DNA from: Sciurus carolinensis
Lineage: Eukaryota; Chordata; Mammalia; Rodentia; Sciuridae
Assembly (NCBI RefSeq): GCF_902686445.1
Contig: NC_062222.1
Span: forward strand, 132,377,035 to 132,441,034
Length of the DNA: 64,000 nt
Direction of reading: 5' to 3'
Shown here: positions 1 to 11,580 of the stretch, one piece after another
Layout: each line of letters begins with the position of its first letter
Position numbering within the stretch: position 1 is the first letter of the stretch
Notes under the pieces: generated by a model
The model's input: only the letters and a program-made list of their open reading frames with translations
Told to the model about the DNA's origin: nothing
Databases searched by the model: none
Translations under genes and position numbers: made by a program

Positions 1-575
1 AGTCCCATTGGGAGAGTTTTTCTCAACATGCTTCCCACCAGCCGTGTCCCACTTAAGTTCGTAGGTATGTGTGGTGCAGGCTAAGCATGTGCTTCACCCC
101 TAGTGACATCCTGGCCCCAGGTGACATTCAATATGCCGTGAACATTTCTCTTGAACCTGTCCATGTTTTCCCTAAGAACTCAGAAAGCAAAGATCAGACT
201 TCATTTTAGAAAGTAAGTGGCAGCAGCCCCATTCACCAGAAATCAAAAACAAAGCAAGCCTCTGGACCTTCAGATTCTAACCGCTGCATTGCTTATGACT
301 CAGAGCCCGGGAGTTTGGTCTCCGGTGGACAAGTTCCTCTAGAGCTCAGTGTTTGAGTGTGATTATTTGTCCCTTCTGTGTAATCCCCACAGTACTTACC
401 AAGGGCCTGGTTTTACTGAAACCCTCAAAATGATAGACATGCTGGATTTGTATCAGTGAAAGCAAGTATAAATTGAAAAATTTTATGTTTCATGATTCAA
501 CTAGAGCCAGTAGAGGAATTCAGCTTTTCACAAATAAACAAGGTAGGTGTGTATGTGGTTGTTCACATTATTGGA
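1..575. other. unique non-coding sequence
   Basis: I see no gene, RNA gene or recognisable repeat here. Both strands are broken by frequent stops and the composition is ordinary for mammalian intergenic DNA. Confidence 0.6.
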
Positions 576-581
576 TGATTA

Positions 582-698
582 CAGTGGTTCTCTAACTCCA
601 ACATGCAGGAGGTCAGTAAGGCCTGAGAATGCGCACTTCTAACTAGTTCCTGGAAGCTGCTGCTGCTGTTCCCAAGGAGCACACTTCGAGAACCACCA
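582..698 (+). mobile_element. MER5A-like hAT-Charlie DNA transposon fossil
   Basis: The stretch opens with cagtggttctctaactcc and closes with acacttcgagaaccacc. These are the degenerate inverted ends typical of MER5A, a non-autonomous hAT-Charlie element shared by placental mammals. The internal part is shortened relative to the usual length of about 190 bp. It has no coding capacity, as expected of the family. The start is taken at the terminal CAG of the left inverted repeat. Confidence 0.7.
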
Positions 699-706
699 GG
701 CTTTAG

Positions 707-1155
707 CTTCTGGGATAGTGAATGAGAACTATGGACTAAGGTGGGGAGAACCAATTCCCATGGGTCTGTGGGAAATGTCATGATGACGTGAAAGCTAGGA
801 GCTGAGGAAGCATTGATTCAAGTGGGTGCTTGCAAAAAACAAAAAACTGTCCTGATGTCTGGTTGCTTGTGTTCCCTGAGGGGAGCGGGAAGGGCAGGAC
901 TGACAGTCAGCAAGGGAGCAAGGTTAGGGTGGAGGACCACGAGAAATTAAGAAATGTGATTAGACCCTTCCAAAGCACAGGATTACAGACCCATTTCTTC
1001 AGTACCGGGATTTGGGAAGTGGTGCAAGGGAGGAGGCGTGAAAGGGGCAACTGTGGCTCTATTACCATTTCCTGATGATGGTGTTATAGGGAGGCAGCAG
1101 GAGGAAGGATGGGGAGATTGAACTGTGACCCCCAACAGCCCTCATTTCAAGTGAG
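707..1155. other. unique non-coding sequence
   Basis: No repeat or gene recognised. Short open frames in this stretch have no recognisable protein features and look like chance. Confidence 0.5.
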
Positions 1156-1326
1156 TCTTCTAATTTACCCATGTGGTTTGATTGTATTATAAGTAAATTA
1201 ACCTCTCCGACACTCGATTGCCTTATCTGTGAGTAAGGGAAAACTGTGGTGGCCTCAATGAGATCAAATGAAAAGTGTCAGACACTGTGCACATGCCAGC
1301 TATTGAACAAAGTATGAAAATACTTC
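1156..1326 (+). mobile_element. MIR SINE fragment
   Basis: The order of motifs fits the 3' two thirds of a sense MIR: a degraded 'taacctct...cttatctgtgag' stretch, a 'caatgagatcaaatgaa' stretch, then 'gtcagacactgtgcacatgccagctattgaac' at the place of the MIR 'cagtgcctggcacatagtaagcgctcaata' tail. MIR is an ancient tRNA-derived SINE of the CORE superfamily. It is heavily diverged, so the limits are approximate. Confidence 0.55.
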
Positions 1327-2138
1327 AGTGAGAGAGTTAGCTAATGAGGAGCAGAGTTCTAGAGCCACGGTGCACATCTGAAATGTGTATGTGTCCAAGC
1401 AGACCTTATAATTACTGGATCAACATAATGAATTTGGGGCAGAAGACGGGATTATGAACTGCAGAGGATCCATGATCCTTCACCTTCCATTCCTGGGAAT
1501 GCAGAAGAGGCACATTGAAGATGTATTTCCCAAGAGCCATGCAGGGCGTTTGGGAAAGCGCAGTGTAATTCAGGATCTTGTCCCAACCTCTAGAATGTCA
1601 TCCCAAACAAAGCAACAAAAACCATAATAATCAAGATGACAACAGAGATGGCATTTATTGAATTCCTTCTGGATTTCTCTGCACCATGCCACTCTAGTTT
1701 TAAAGTAGATACATAAACATACTTGTACGTGGGCATTTGGATGGATGGAGGTAGGTATATATGTAGGTGTGTGTATAACCAGTGACAGAACTCTTTAAAA
1801 TAGTGTGTCAACGTCAATGGATCATGAAAAGGTAGGTTTCTGATTAAATAGATATATGTCTGGAGGAGATTGACCAAGTAAAGTAAATCCCCATCTCAAA
1901 TGTGGATGGGCAATTTCCAATCTGTTGAGGGCCTGAATCAGAGGATTTGCTGACTCTGCTTGGCTAAGGTGGAAGAAGGATCTTCTCCTGCCCTTGACCT
2001 GGGGCCTACAGCATGGACCCTGCACAGGTCAGGACTTTTCAATATGTTATTTGTGTTCCTAGGTCTCCAGCTTGCAGATGGCAGTTTTGGGAACCTGTTA
2101 GCCTCCATTATCTTATAAACCAATACATTATAGTTAGT
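1327..2138. other. unique non-coding sequence
   Basis: No gene or repeat recognised. Overlapping open frames on the minus strand have no domain and no splice or promoter context that I can support. Confidence 0.5.
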
Positions 2139-2210
2139 ATCTCTCTCTATGTCTGTCTCTCTCTGTCTCTCTCTCTCTCTCCATAAACCCACACCCACAC
2201 ACACACACAT
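2139..2210. repeat. (TC)n-(CA)n compound microsatellite
   Basis: An imperfect CT/TC run at about 2139-2182 is followed by a short spacer and a CA-rich run at about 2190-2210. This is a direct reading of the sequence. Slippage-prone tracts like this are likely to be polymorphic in length. Confidence 0.9.
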
Positions 2211-2263
2211 AGGTATACACACATATTATTTACATAAATAATACTTTGGCTACATATGAAGAG

Positions 2264-2352
2264 CCAACAGGCTATATATAAATATTATATACATGTATTT
2301 ACATATAGATATTATATTTAATATATAGTATTATATATAGCCTATTGGTTCT
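2264..2352. repeat. AT-rich inverted repeat
   Basis: The left arm around 2269-2285 (aggctatatata...) is the reverse complement of the right arm ending at about 2343 (...tatatatagcct). Flanking bases extend the pairing imperfectly (gagccaacaggc against gcctattggttctg). The roughly 45-bp centre is almost pure A/T. It could be a short palindromic DNA-transposon relic or an AT-rich palindrome, but no known family was recognised. Confidence 0.6.
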
Positions 2353-4015
2353 GTTACTCTGTAGACCCCTGCTAATGCAACAACTCTTACTGAGTCTTGA
2401 GTGCTAGTGTAAATGTACAACCACGCACATCTCTTAGGACCAACGTTTAAAGACTTCCATGTCATCTGATACAAACACTTAAATTTCAGTTATTGATGGT
2501 CAAGCTGTTGTGTCTGCAAATTCTCTGTGGACAGACAGGTCTTTCCCATTTGAGAAAGGTCATTATTAGGAAACTCTCATCAATACTGTATCTAATTTCT
2601 GACACACAGTTCCTCCTATCCTGTTTTACCCATTTCCACATATTTCTTTGAATCAAGAAACAGGTTGGGTGTATGCTATGCAGAAATTAATAGGCTTGAG
2701 GCCTAGATTTTTCAAGACAGTTGGGGTTTTGGAAGGAGGGAACTGGTATTTCAGTTGGAGCCAGGACGCAGTCACAGGGAGGCCTAGAAGCTTTCATTGG
2801 CTGAGCCTCTTCTATAAGATTAGTGAGGACAGATGACAAGCACATAATTGCCAAGTCCTTAGATGGTAAATGAGTCCAGCACACAAATCACACCGGCAGG
2901 GAGTGTTTGGGAGGAGCTTCTGACAGTGAGACCCCTGTGGTGTCCCTGTGGCCTCCTCGGCAGCCCCCAGCCTCCAGGATTTCTGTGACTCGCGCCTGTA
3001 TCCCCTTTCACTTGTCTAAGAGTTGACTATCACTTTTGGTACAAACTCAAGCTTTCCTTGATGTCCACAGCATACTCTCTAACATGCAAATTAGATACCT
3101 CGGAGATCATTTTCTCCTCAACTTTTGAAAAATGTGTCTCATCTTTATTTTTCAAAGACAATAAATTAAAAATACACTCAAAACTGTCAACTCTCATCCA
3201 AGTTTTTTCTTGACCCCCTGATGAGACTGTATTCAAAACCAATTAGCAGTTTCATGACTTTCACCTTTGATGAATGCAGTAGTTGCTCTCCTCCCTCCAG
3301 GAGTAAAAATAAAAATTGGAGCGCTGAAAGGGATAAAACAGTGTTTGAATCAGCAACTTTAGTTTCTCAACATACAATGATTTCCTAGGGAAAACTGTAG
3401 CCACTCTCTGGTCAGTGATGGTCCTAGACAACAAGCAGTGCCCACTTCATAATGAGAAAAGCTTTCAGGGTCAGGCTACCTTGCTCTGGGTCGCAGACGC
3501 AGGGTGCACACAACCAAGGAAAAACAGAGGTCTTGGGATTCTTCCTTCTGCGTATTTCTGAACACATTGGGTTTTCTTTACTCGAGACTCAGTGCCTCCT
3601 TGGTGGGCTGCCTGGAGAATATTTTCATTGGCACAGAGGAAAAGTAGATTTTGAAGTTGTGAATATTTACGCCAAGGCCCTGAGAAGGCTCTTCCAGGGC
3701 TTGCTCTGGTCCCTCCCTGGAACATTCCCACAGCTTCTGTGACCTCCCATCCCACCGCAGCAGGAGGGGTCACATCAAGGTGGCTCCTGTGGAACTGTTC
3801 AGAATCCGTTCTATCAACACCACTGCTGGTCTCTGCTCGAAACACTTTCTCTAGGGCCGCCTGGGATTCCCTGGCTGTTCCCATGATTCAGGACTAGATT
3901 GAATGCCACCTTTTCCATCAAGACTTTCTAAACACACCCACACAAGACCCCTAACTCCTGTGGCTGTGGTTTATTGATGATCAGTCTTGCTGATCCAGAA
4001 ATAATGATAACTACC
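2353..4015. other. unique non-coding sequence
   Basis: No repeat was recognised over this 1.6-kb stretch. Minus strand 3471-3884 stays open for 137 codons and overlaps a 96-codon open frame on the plus strand. The predicted protein has no recognisable domain, signal peptide or membrane segment. I treat it as chance in a locally less AT-rich segment. Confidence 0.5.
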
Positions 4016-4017
4016 CC

Positions 4018-4215
4018 TGATTGTCTGCTGTGCAGAGGGTTCTGTGTTAGACCCTGTGCTAATGTAATGCGTGTGATTATTTAACACCTTAGCAGCCACG
4101 AAAATGTGAGTCGCAGGCCTCCAGTGAGACAGGTGACTTGACCAGTGGCCACACCTGCTGTGCTTTGAAATCTGTTGTCACACTTGAACAGAAGCCACTA
4201 GTCCCAAGGTTATGC
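4018..4215 (-). mobile_element. MIR SINE fragment
   Basis: The plus strand reads like a reversed MIR: 'gttagaccctgtgctaatg' (from 'ccaggcactgttctaagcg'), 'tgattatttaacacc', then 'gtgacttgaccagtggccacacctgctg' (from 'aacttgcccaaggtcacacagct'). Limits are approximate because divergence is high. Confidence 0.55.
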
Positions 4216-4454
4216 TCTCGGCCAGTGTCTGAGTGTGGCCAGAATGTTATGGCAGACATGTATCAGCCGATGGCTGACCGACTCCAGGACTCCCTGTTCA
4301 TGACCTTCCAGAACCTTCCCGAGACAGCATGGAGGTTTAGAATGCTTCTCTTACCTTCAGTGTGCTCAGGCGTGTTTCCCAGCCTTGCTAGCTCCCCATT
4401 GTATATCATATGTTTTTCCCCATTAAATCTTTGTATATTTATTCTAGTCTTAGC

Positions 4455-4660
4455 ATCTGCATATTGGAAGATATAGATTATTACAAACTATTACGGTAAC
4501 TCTGTGAGGCAAATGCTCTTTTTCCTTATGTTTAGATGAGGGAAAAAAAAAGATGCTAGGAATTCTGTGAGTTCCCATAAACTTGTTACTGCAGAATAAC
4601 AGATCTGTGTTTAAAACTGAGGACAACTCCAAACTGTGCACCTTAAATAACCACCCTGTG
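4455..4660 (-). mobile_element. possible MIR SINE fragment
   Basis: A 'attacggtaactctgtgaggcaa' segment followed by 'cttatgtttagatgaggg' matches the reversed MIR core ('caacaaccctatgaggtaggta...ttttacagatgaggaaa'). The remainder is weakly similar. Ancient and heavily diverged. Confidence 0.45.
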
Positions 4661-5040
4661 TTTTCATACTAGAGGGGACAAACCCTCAAAATAAATATAT
4701 CAAAACCTTCTAGGTGGGATAAAAGTGGACTAGACATACAGGAAGGGAATATTTATAAATTAGATGATTATTCAAAGCAGTTATTCAGAAGGAAACAAAA
4801 TGACAAAAATAGATATATTTGGCATATAGTTTACAGAAGTCACAAAAGAAAAAATATATAATAGATGTTAGGCAGAACTGGAAGACAGAGTGTTTTTATG
4901 TGAGTTCTTGGCAATAATAGCTGGGAACATGTAGGAATTTAGCTAAGAGAGGGAGTTCAGATTCATACCTGGGACTGTCTGTGGGGGCAATTTCTTTACA
5001 AGCCAGCTCACTGCCAATCTGGACTTAAGTCACTTTCAAA
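4661..5040. other. unique AT-rich sequence
   Basis: Nothing recognised in this stretch. Confidence 0.5.
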
Positions 5041-5043
5041 AAA

Positions 5044-5129
5044 TTTTTTTTTGCAGTGTGAGGGATTGAACCCAGTGCTTTGTGCTTGCAAGGCAAGTAA
5101 TCTACCAACAGAGCTATATTCCCAGCCTA
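5044..5129 (-). mobile_element. ID-type SINE (tRNA-derived)
   Basis: Read on the minus strand, this is an ID element: 'ggctgggaatatagctctgttggtag', then the B-box-like 'gggttcaatccctcac' (plus strand gtgagggattgaaccc), followed by an A-tail seen as T8 at 5045-5052. ID elements are rodent retroposons mobilised by L1. Internal pol III A and B boxes are recognisable, but this is a retroposon and not a tRNA gene. Confidence 0.85.
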
Positions 5130-5765
5130 GCACAACTAAGCACTGATTTTCTTCTTGGATATTGGACATGGATGTGAATCATTTTGATTTTGAATTCATA
5201 TTTTGGAACTTGTTTATGTTTGTTTATATTTCCTTGTATTTGACTTTGTAGTCAATTTATCTTTTCAGTGATTTAATAGGCTTTTTATATAATTTATTAT
5301 TGAACCAATTTGGGTTTCTTTCTCATTCTGTCACATCCCCAAATGGATTGGCTCAACTTTCCAAAACAGTCAGTGCCTTAAAGTCACTGAGTATGTCAAC
5401 TGTCTATCACTGAGTTTATATTATGTTAATTTCATACATTTTCTCTTACTTTGCTGGTTGAATTGAGAGAAAGCAAAAGAATCATTTTTCTTAGCTTCTG
5501 CAAGCAAAATGTTTGTCATGTTGGACCTACAAAATATCAAAACAATAAATCAATTTTTCCATTAAATATAATAATGCAGAAAATATATACAAAATATATT
5601 TATGATCTGTTTTTATACAGATTTTTTTAAAAAGACCATTTTCAGACTGTGACATTGGAATAAGAATTAAAACTTTTGTTTTTATTTTTAGAGTCCAATA
5701 GAATTTTCTAATCAATTTCGTTTAATTTTTTATAGTCCTATATTTTTATTAATAAATTTTAATTT
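5130..5765. other. unique AT-rich sequence
   Basis: Very AT-rich, with no recognised repeat or gene. Likely decayed repeat too old to name by eye. Confidence 0.5.
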
Positions 5766-5990
5766 TTAAAATTGCAACATAATGCAGATACCATAATATT
5801 CATTCTTTTAAGATGCACAACTCAGTGGTTCACAGGGGTGCACAGCTGTCACCATTATCTAGTTCCAGAGCATTTTCACCACTACAGAAAAACCTTCACG
5901 CATTATTAGCATTCTCAATTTTTCTATCCTTGGTTTGTACTGATAAAATTTGAAACTTCCCTTTCATCAATCTTTGACATTGTAAAATGG
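5766..5990 (-). mobile_element. old L1 (L1M-type) 3' region fragment
   Basis: The plus strand carries the antisense of an ancient L1 3' region. The landmarks are in order: 'aactcagtggttcaca', 'gtgcacagctgtcaccattatctagttccagag' and 'cattttcaccactac', matching the common mammalian L1M pattern (cagttcagtggca... caaccatcaccactatctatttccagaac). It is non-coding and strongly diverged. Confidence 0.65.
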
Positions 5991-7385
5991 ACACATTTTC
6001 AGTTCTAACCCTCCCTTTCTGATTAATATATTATTTACCTTGAATTCAAACTTAAGCAAATTCCAAAGCAATGCACAAAAGCAAATTAATGGTGGTGACC
6101 ATCATCATTCTTTAACTCAGAGAACTAAATTCACTCTTCCTCCTGTAATTTAATTTTTATTAATAGTTTAGGATGGAAGAGGAATTGATGGTAATTACAT
6201 AGAGCAAACTATTTCTATAAAAACGACAGAGCTGGTCAGAGTCTTCATTTTGCTGTGGTTTCAAGAAGTTCAAAATGAAGTGCAAATCTACATTTAGTAA
6301 TAAATTCAGGCACTGTCACCAGTGTATTTAAAACCTTCATCCTTCTCTAACTTTGATATTTATTGTTATCATCATTATCATTACTAGTATTGTTGTTACG
6401 GCTAAATCATCAGGTTTAGCTTTCTGGTTTTCCTTTATATTTTATAATAATTATATTATAAAACATTTTTTAAGGTACTTAGGACACTTTGAATCTTGAG
6501 GTATAAATACACAAAATTTCAAGTAAAAATATTATTGCTGTAAAAGAACATACCCAGACTGTATGTGTTATTGAAAATTATTTCCTGTAAAGTTTTTTTT
6601 TTTTTTTACTTACCTGAGATGTCCTTATTTATTTATTTTTATTTTTCTGAATGTGACTGATGAGAGATGGAAGGCTCTAGAAAATAGAGACCATTTCTTC
6701 TGAATTTCATAAGCTCGTCCATGTGTTTCTTTTTGGAACCTGTCATTATCAAGAACAAGCACAGTGACCAGTCAATACTTGTAGATGAGGTGACATCAGG
6801 GTTTAATTTGGTTTCTGCAGTGAGATGGTGTATATTATGGAGAAGTTTTTTTTTTTTATTTCCGTTTTCTTCCTTTTCATGATCTCTTTATATTTTTCTA
6901 AACTTTATATCTCTGCTGATTGCATTTTCGTCCAGGATTTGCTGAGATACTGACTTGTGCTAACAGCTTCATGTAGTTATAGCTAGAGGCTACCTTGCCC
7001 TCAAGGAGACACTTGGCACATCAGGAACAGTGCTAAAAATTCTTGGTATGTAGGAGAGCTCTCTACAAATTATAACTAGTGCCAAGTTTGAGGGATTGTA
7101 GCATAAGTATCAGTTATAAGAGTAATTTGGTAATAATCATGTTTATCATATTCTACCTTATTTTCTGTAGGATCATGTGCTCCAGGGAAATCCACACCAC
7201 AAGGGATTCAACAGACTTGCAGAGAGGCCTGAGTTGGGTGGAACTGAGCACTGTCAGAGCTAGCATGAAAGTCCCCTACGTCTGGGGCCACCTGGGAAGA
7301 GGATCACCCCTCTCATCTCTGTACTGCCAGTCAATCTTCAGATGATTGAAGTCTGGCTAATTTCTTGACCACAAACCCATGAGAG
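5991..7385. other. unique AT-rich sequence with poly-T runs
   Basis: Includes T runs near 6592-6607 and 6847-6857 that could be tails of unrecognised minus-strand retroposons. No gene or named element is supported. The part at about 7160-7385 may belong to the LTR fragment that follows. Confidence 0.45.
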
Positions 7386-7527
7386 AGGCCTTGAGACAGA
7401 AGTATTAGCTAAATTATTTCCAAATCTCAGACCTAAATACTCAGACTGTGGGATAATGAAATGAATTGTTTTTCTAAGCCTGGATGCTCTGGGGTAACTT
7501 GTTACGCAGCCATCAGAAGCTAATATG
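7386..7527 (+). mobile_element. MLT1-like LTR, 3' fragment
   Basis: The sequence runs through 'atttccaaatctcagacc', 'ctcagactgtgggataatgaa', 'aattgtttttctaagcc' and 'tgttacgcagccatcagaagctaata'. This is the order of the MLT1 LTR 3' end (ttgtttaagccacccagtctgtgg...gttatagcagcc..actaata). MLT1 belongs to the ERVL-MaLR group. Confidence 0.5.
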
Positions 7528-9071
7528 TTCACATATGTTTCCAACTTCCTCCCAATCTCAGTCACAGCACTGGGAGGTAGCAATTATGTATGTTTGCTTC
7601 TGTACAATAACATTTTGAATCTATGCAACATTCTTTCTACAACCCAAATAGTTTTTTTAAAAAAGCACTGGAAGAAGTGGAGGTTACTCCCAGGTTGATA
7701 ATTTAATCACTTCAGAGAAGTGGGTCCATTGTTTTTCTGAAAAACATGGAAACATTGGGTTATTGAATTATCAGCTAACTCTCTGTAGTACACAGGCCCA
7801 ATCAACCTACAACATGGAAAAATCTTGTTGTTTTTTTTTTTTTAAGAATCAAATTCTGTTATACTGGTGAAAATTAGCTCTTTACCTTTTTCCTAGCGGA
7901 TGAGTATGACCTGAACAGAATGCCAAAACATGTAGCCATTTCATTACCCCAAAATTGTGTTATTGCAGTGAGACCTTTTGTTCCCAGTGAACTTCATCTG
8001 TTTAGAAAAATGTTTCCATTTCTCTCCCTAATCTAAACCAGCAAGTCTTTTAAGTCAGGTGACCAGTTCTTATTTTAACCACACCCAAAGGAGACCTTCT
8101 GTGTTTTGGTATGTTGGTAACATTTATAAAGTATTAATTAATGATTAATAAATTGCTGATAACTAATTTGTTGGGATCAAGATGATAATGCTGATTTGAT
8201 GAAAACTGTGATAATAGTAAGCTGAGGTTTGTTTTAAAGTCAACAGTTCAGTTTGGAAAACATGAAAAAAATATGGACATACTGAGAAAATTATGTCTCA
8301 TACTTTGTCTGAGCCACAAAGGAGGCTCTCTGACCAGGAAAGCAGGCGTGTCAACCAGAAACAAAACCAAAGAATTCCGATGCAGAGTTAATTTCTTCAC
8401 AATTCCTGTGGACATCCTGCAGGAAGACAACACCGTTCACAACTCCTTGAGTGAGACCGCAGGAAGGTCTGTGACTGAATGCTGGTGAGGAACTGAGACC
8501 AGCAGGTTCAGGATCCTGTGGGTACCAGCAGTCTGGGGATTTCTTATTAGTGTGACCCCTTGTTCCAGCATCTCTGTTTTCCACTCAACTGTGAGTCTCT
8601 GGATGAAACACAACATGCTTTGTTCATCTTTTTTTACTACGCTACATTGTTGAACAAGTAGAAGACACTCAGCCAGAGTTAGTTCAAGGTAGGAATAAGG
8701 CAGAGAGGGTAGGAGAAAATAATGTCAAATAAAAAATAAAAGCAACCTAACAATGGCCTTGAGGGTGCTCTGTCATTAACTAATGAGATATTTTCTGACC
8801 AGTTTTAGAACTCAGGTAAGAAAGAAAGATTGCCAGTCCCAGCCTCAAACAACTTGTAGGCAGGCAGTGAAACAGAAGACAGAATACAGACACCAAATGG
8901 TGGGGGCATGTGATGAATTTTGTCATAGGAGCTTCCTGGAAAGACAAAGAAGTTTCTGAGTGCTTTCATCAAGAAAGCAGGATTCTTCATAGAATTTGTT
9001 GGGTATGAAAGACCAAGAAGGTGCTAGAAAAAGGGTCAGTGTCCACAGGGGCAGGGAGGTATGTAAGAGAT
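7528..9071. other. unique non-coding sequence
   Basis: No element recognised apart from a T14 run near 7839. Overlapping open frames around 8248-8584 on both strands lack recognisable protein features. Confidence 0.5.
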
Positions 9072-9298
9072 TGATTCTACGGTGATGCACACCTATAATC
9101 CAGGCAGCCTGGGAGGCTGAGGCGGGAGGATATCGAGTTCAAAGCCAGCCTCAGCAACAGCGAGGCGCTAAGCAACTCAGTGAGACCCTGTCTCTAAATG
9201 AAATACAAAATAAAGCTGGGGATGTGGCTCGATGGTTGAGTGCCCCTGAGTTCAATCCTCAGTAACTCTCCACCCACAAAAACAAAGTAACTGATTCT
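9072..9298 (+). mobile_element. B1-ID composite SINE with target duplication
   Basis: The left half is B1/Alu-like (7SL-derived): 'cacacctataatccaggcagcctgggaggctgaggcgggaggat', 'gagttcaaagccagcctcagcaac', 'ctcagtgagaccctgtctctaaat'. The right half is ID-like (tRNA-derived): 'agctggggatgtggctcgatggttgag', 'gagttcaatcctcagta'. It ends in an A-rich tail. The 7-mer tgattct lies on both sides (9072-9078 and 9292-9298) and is a likely target-site duplication. This composite is the strongest pointer to a squirrel-related genome. Confidence 0.9.
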
Positions 9299-9684
9299 TT
9301 TGAGAATTTGGAGACAGTGGAAAGTGTGCAGTAAATTGTTTTGTTTTTGTTATACTTTTTTCCTTGTCCTTTAAGAGAATCTGCAATCCCATGTGTTCTC
9401 ATGGTGCCTCTCTGCAGATGGAGAGTGGCCTTGTCATATCCAGACATAAGTTTGAGATCCTCTGTGTGGTGTAGATACTGTTTCCTTTTCCTTCTATCAT
9501 GACACTGAGTTAAGGGCTGATTCTTAAAGTGGTGGCAGAGTGGAAAGGGTGTGAGCAGAGTCACAGCAATCCATGGCTCCTAAGGAATAAGGAGAGAAAG
9601 AAACCTTTGTTGTTGGAAGCCCCGGGGATGGAGTTGCTGTTTATTACCGCCATGTGACTGAAGTAAGCTTACTGAGCCAGGAAT
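9299..9684. other. unique non-coding sequence
   Basis: No gene or repeat recognised between the SINE and the LTR that follows. Confidence 0.5.
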
Positions 9685-10208
9685 TGTTGTGCCCAAAGGC
9701 TCGAGACCCCACAAGGACCACCAGAGACCACGATCAATGCAAGCAGCAAAGAGTCATTTATTAGCAAGTTCGAACCTGGTCCTCTGCGTCCTCAACCAGT
9801 GACGCTAAGAGAGGCCCCGAGCCCTCGTTAGCAGAGTTTTTATAATGAAAGGCAAGCAGTTTTACAGTGTTCTTTTAATTGGTTAACATTTGAACAGCTA
9901 AGCATTAGTCCTCCTCTGGTTGGGTCCGGTCAATCTATTTGATTCTCATTGGGTCCTGCCAGAACTGAACGGTCCTAGTGGAAGAAGGGAGGAGGGAAGG
10001 GGTGAACTATGCAGGAGATGAGTCGGGGCTAAGCCCTGCTCCCGTCCTTGACGGATAAGGTCTCCAGGCAACCGCACATTCCTCGGACAAATATCTCTTA
10101 ACAACCTTGGTAAGCACAGGGGCCCAGCAGTCCTGTTTGTCCTTGAGACAGTTAGCAGCACAGATACCACCCTGCTCTCAACAGAATCAAACTTGTGAAC
10201 TTTGCACA
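9685..10208 (-). mobile_element. solo ERV LTR (524 bp)
   Basis: Plus-strand ends are TGTTGTG... and ...TTTGCACA, so on the minus strand the element starts TGTG and ends ACA, as an LTR does. On the minus strand it has a TATA-like 'attataaaa' (plus 9836-9846) and, downstream, an AATAAA polyadenylation signal (plus TTTATT at 9757-9762) before a GT-rich U5. This is the U3-R-U5 order of a retroviral LTR. No internal retroviral sequence lies on either side, so it is a solo LTR. No clean target duplication was found. The family is unknown; the layout could suit a class II-type ERV, but this was not established. Confidence 0.75.
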
Positions 10209-10279
10209 CTGCCAGTGGCTGTGGTCATTCTAGGATGTAACTCCTTAAAGTAGAGTCATGTCATCACCGTGAGTGTGTA

Positions 10280-10281
<2 letters not shown>

Positions 10282-10316
<35 letters not shown>
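10282..10316. repeat. (CA)n microsatellite
   Basis: An uninterrupted CA run of 35 bp, preceded by gtgagtgtgtaag. Long enough to be variable in length between individuals. Confidence 0.97.
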
Positions 10317-10319
<3 letters not shown>

Positions 10320-10419
10320 TTTCAAAGTGATATGCAGGGCAGTGCAAGCCAGCTAGCTCACTAGATTCTCATGCCTTTACCAACATGGACTCTGCCATAG
10401 TCACAGAGCCCACATAAAT

Positions 10420-11580
10420 TGTTTCTTTATTGATACTTGCTTTGCGGGTCACTCAGTGTTTTGAGTCTGTCATCCCATTGCCCTCTGACCTACATATTTG
10501 GTAAGAATTCAGGTGTTTATCTTAATGGTTAGCAGGATTTCTAAGGATCCCTTGCATGTGATTCTTCCCTTCTCTTTTGAACTTTCAAAATTGTCTTGGT
10601 CTTTGATTTGACTGATTATGTTCTCTCCAACTGTGTGGGTCTCTTTTTTTTTGCATCCTGATTGGATTTCATTAGCTTCATGGGTGTGCAGATTGAAGTT
10701 TTTGTCAAATTTCGGAAGTATTTGGCCTTTCTTTCTTCAAATATTCTTTCCTCCTTCCCTGATCTGCGCTGGGACTCAGTCTTCCTTGGAGCTCTGCATG
10801 TGCTGTGTGTGACGATGCTCTGCCAGCTTCTGCTCAGGGCCAGCTTTCTTCATCTTTTACTCTCAGTTCTTTAGACAGGAGATTCTTAGAATAAGTATCT
10901 TCACGATTGCTGTGTCGTTTACCTACTTAACCTTGCCATGGAGCCATCTAGTAAGTTCTTTAAAATTTTCAGTAATTAAATTTTTAACTGCAAATTTTCT
11001 GTCTCTTTGTACATTCTATCCATTTATTTTTTTTCTAATTTGTAAGACATGATACTCATATATTACTCAAGTTCTATAGACAGCATTATATACAATTCTT
11101 GGGAAAAATTTAAAATATCGATTTAAAGTCTCTATCTGGTGCAATCCCTGAGGGCTTCCTTAAAGGTGTTTCTAGTGATTGTTGTGTTTTCTGGCTTTTC
11201 TTTGTTTATGGGCCATACTGTGTGTCTTTGCACATCTCCTGTTTTTGTTAAAGCCAAACATTTTAAACAACACGATGCGACAATTATGCAAATCAGACTC
11301 TCCTTCATACCCAGGATTGGTCATTCTCATGTCTGCTGCTGTTGTTTTCTGATGTTTTGATTTAATTCTTCAAAGCTTCCCTGCATCCTTTGTCCTGTGT
11401 GGCCTATGACATTCTTATTCCATTACCTTTGCATTCAGCTCATGGTTACACAGAGATTTTCTGAAATTTCTGGAACGAACAAGTCTTCCAGTTCCCAGTG
11501 GCTCTATGTGCATATTGGACATGCCTTACACACTCAAATGGTCAGTGGACTCATTTGACTTATGCTTCACGTTCCACTTA
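10420..11580 (-). mobile_element. old L1 (L1M-type) 3' region
   Basis: The plus strand reads as the antisense of an ancient L1 3' region. Recognisable points include 'gattggatttcattagcttcatgggtgtgcagattgaagtttttgtcaaatttcgg' as spaced pieces, 'tttcttcaaatattctttcctcc', 'ctgggactcagtc', and later 'aattttcagtaattaaa' and 'gggccatactgtgtgtctttgcaca'. The order fits the L1M antisense pattern (tctgtaagttgatgt..., atttcttcaaatattttttctgc, tgggactccaatt). Short open frames at 10618-10874 and 11139-11360 are shadows of this element and not genes. Confidence 0.6.

Noticed and set aside
3471..3884. Open frame of 137 codons on the minus strand as a gene
   Set aside because: No recognisable domain, no promoter or splice context, and another frame on the opposite strand is also open. 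Local composition explains it.
5044..5129. tRNA gene
   Set aside because: The A/B-box-like text belongs to an ID SINE with an A-tail. No complete cloverleaf is supported; the same holds for 27209-27380 and 61409-61492.
9671..10215. gccag flanking the LTR at 9685-10208 as its target duplication
   Set aside because: Using it would give LTR ends GAAT...CACT, which do not fit TG...CA. It is probably coincidence.
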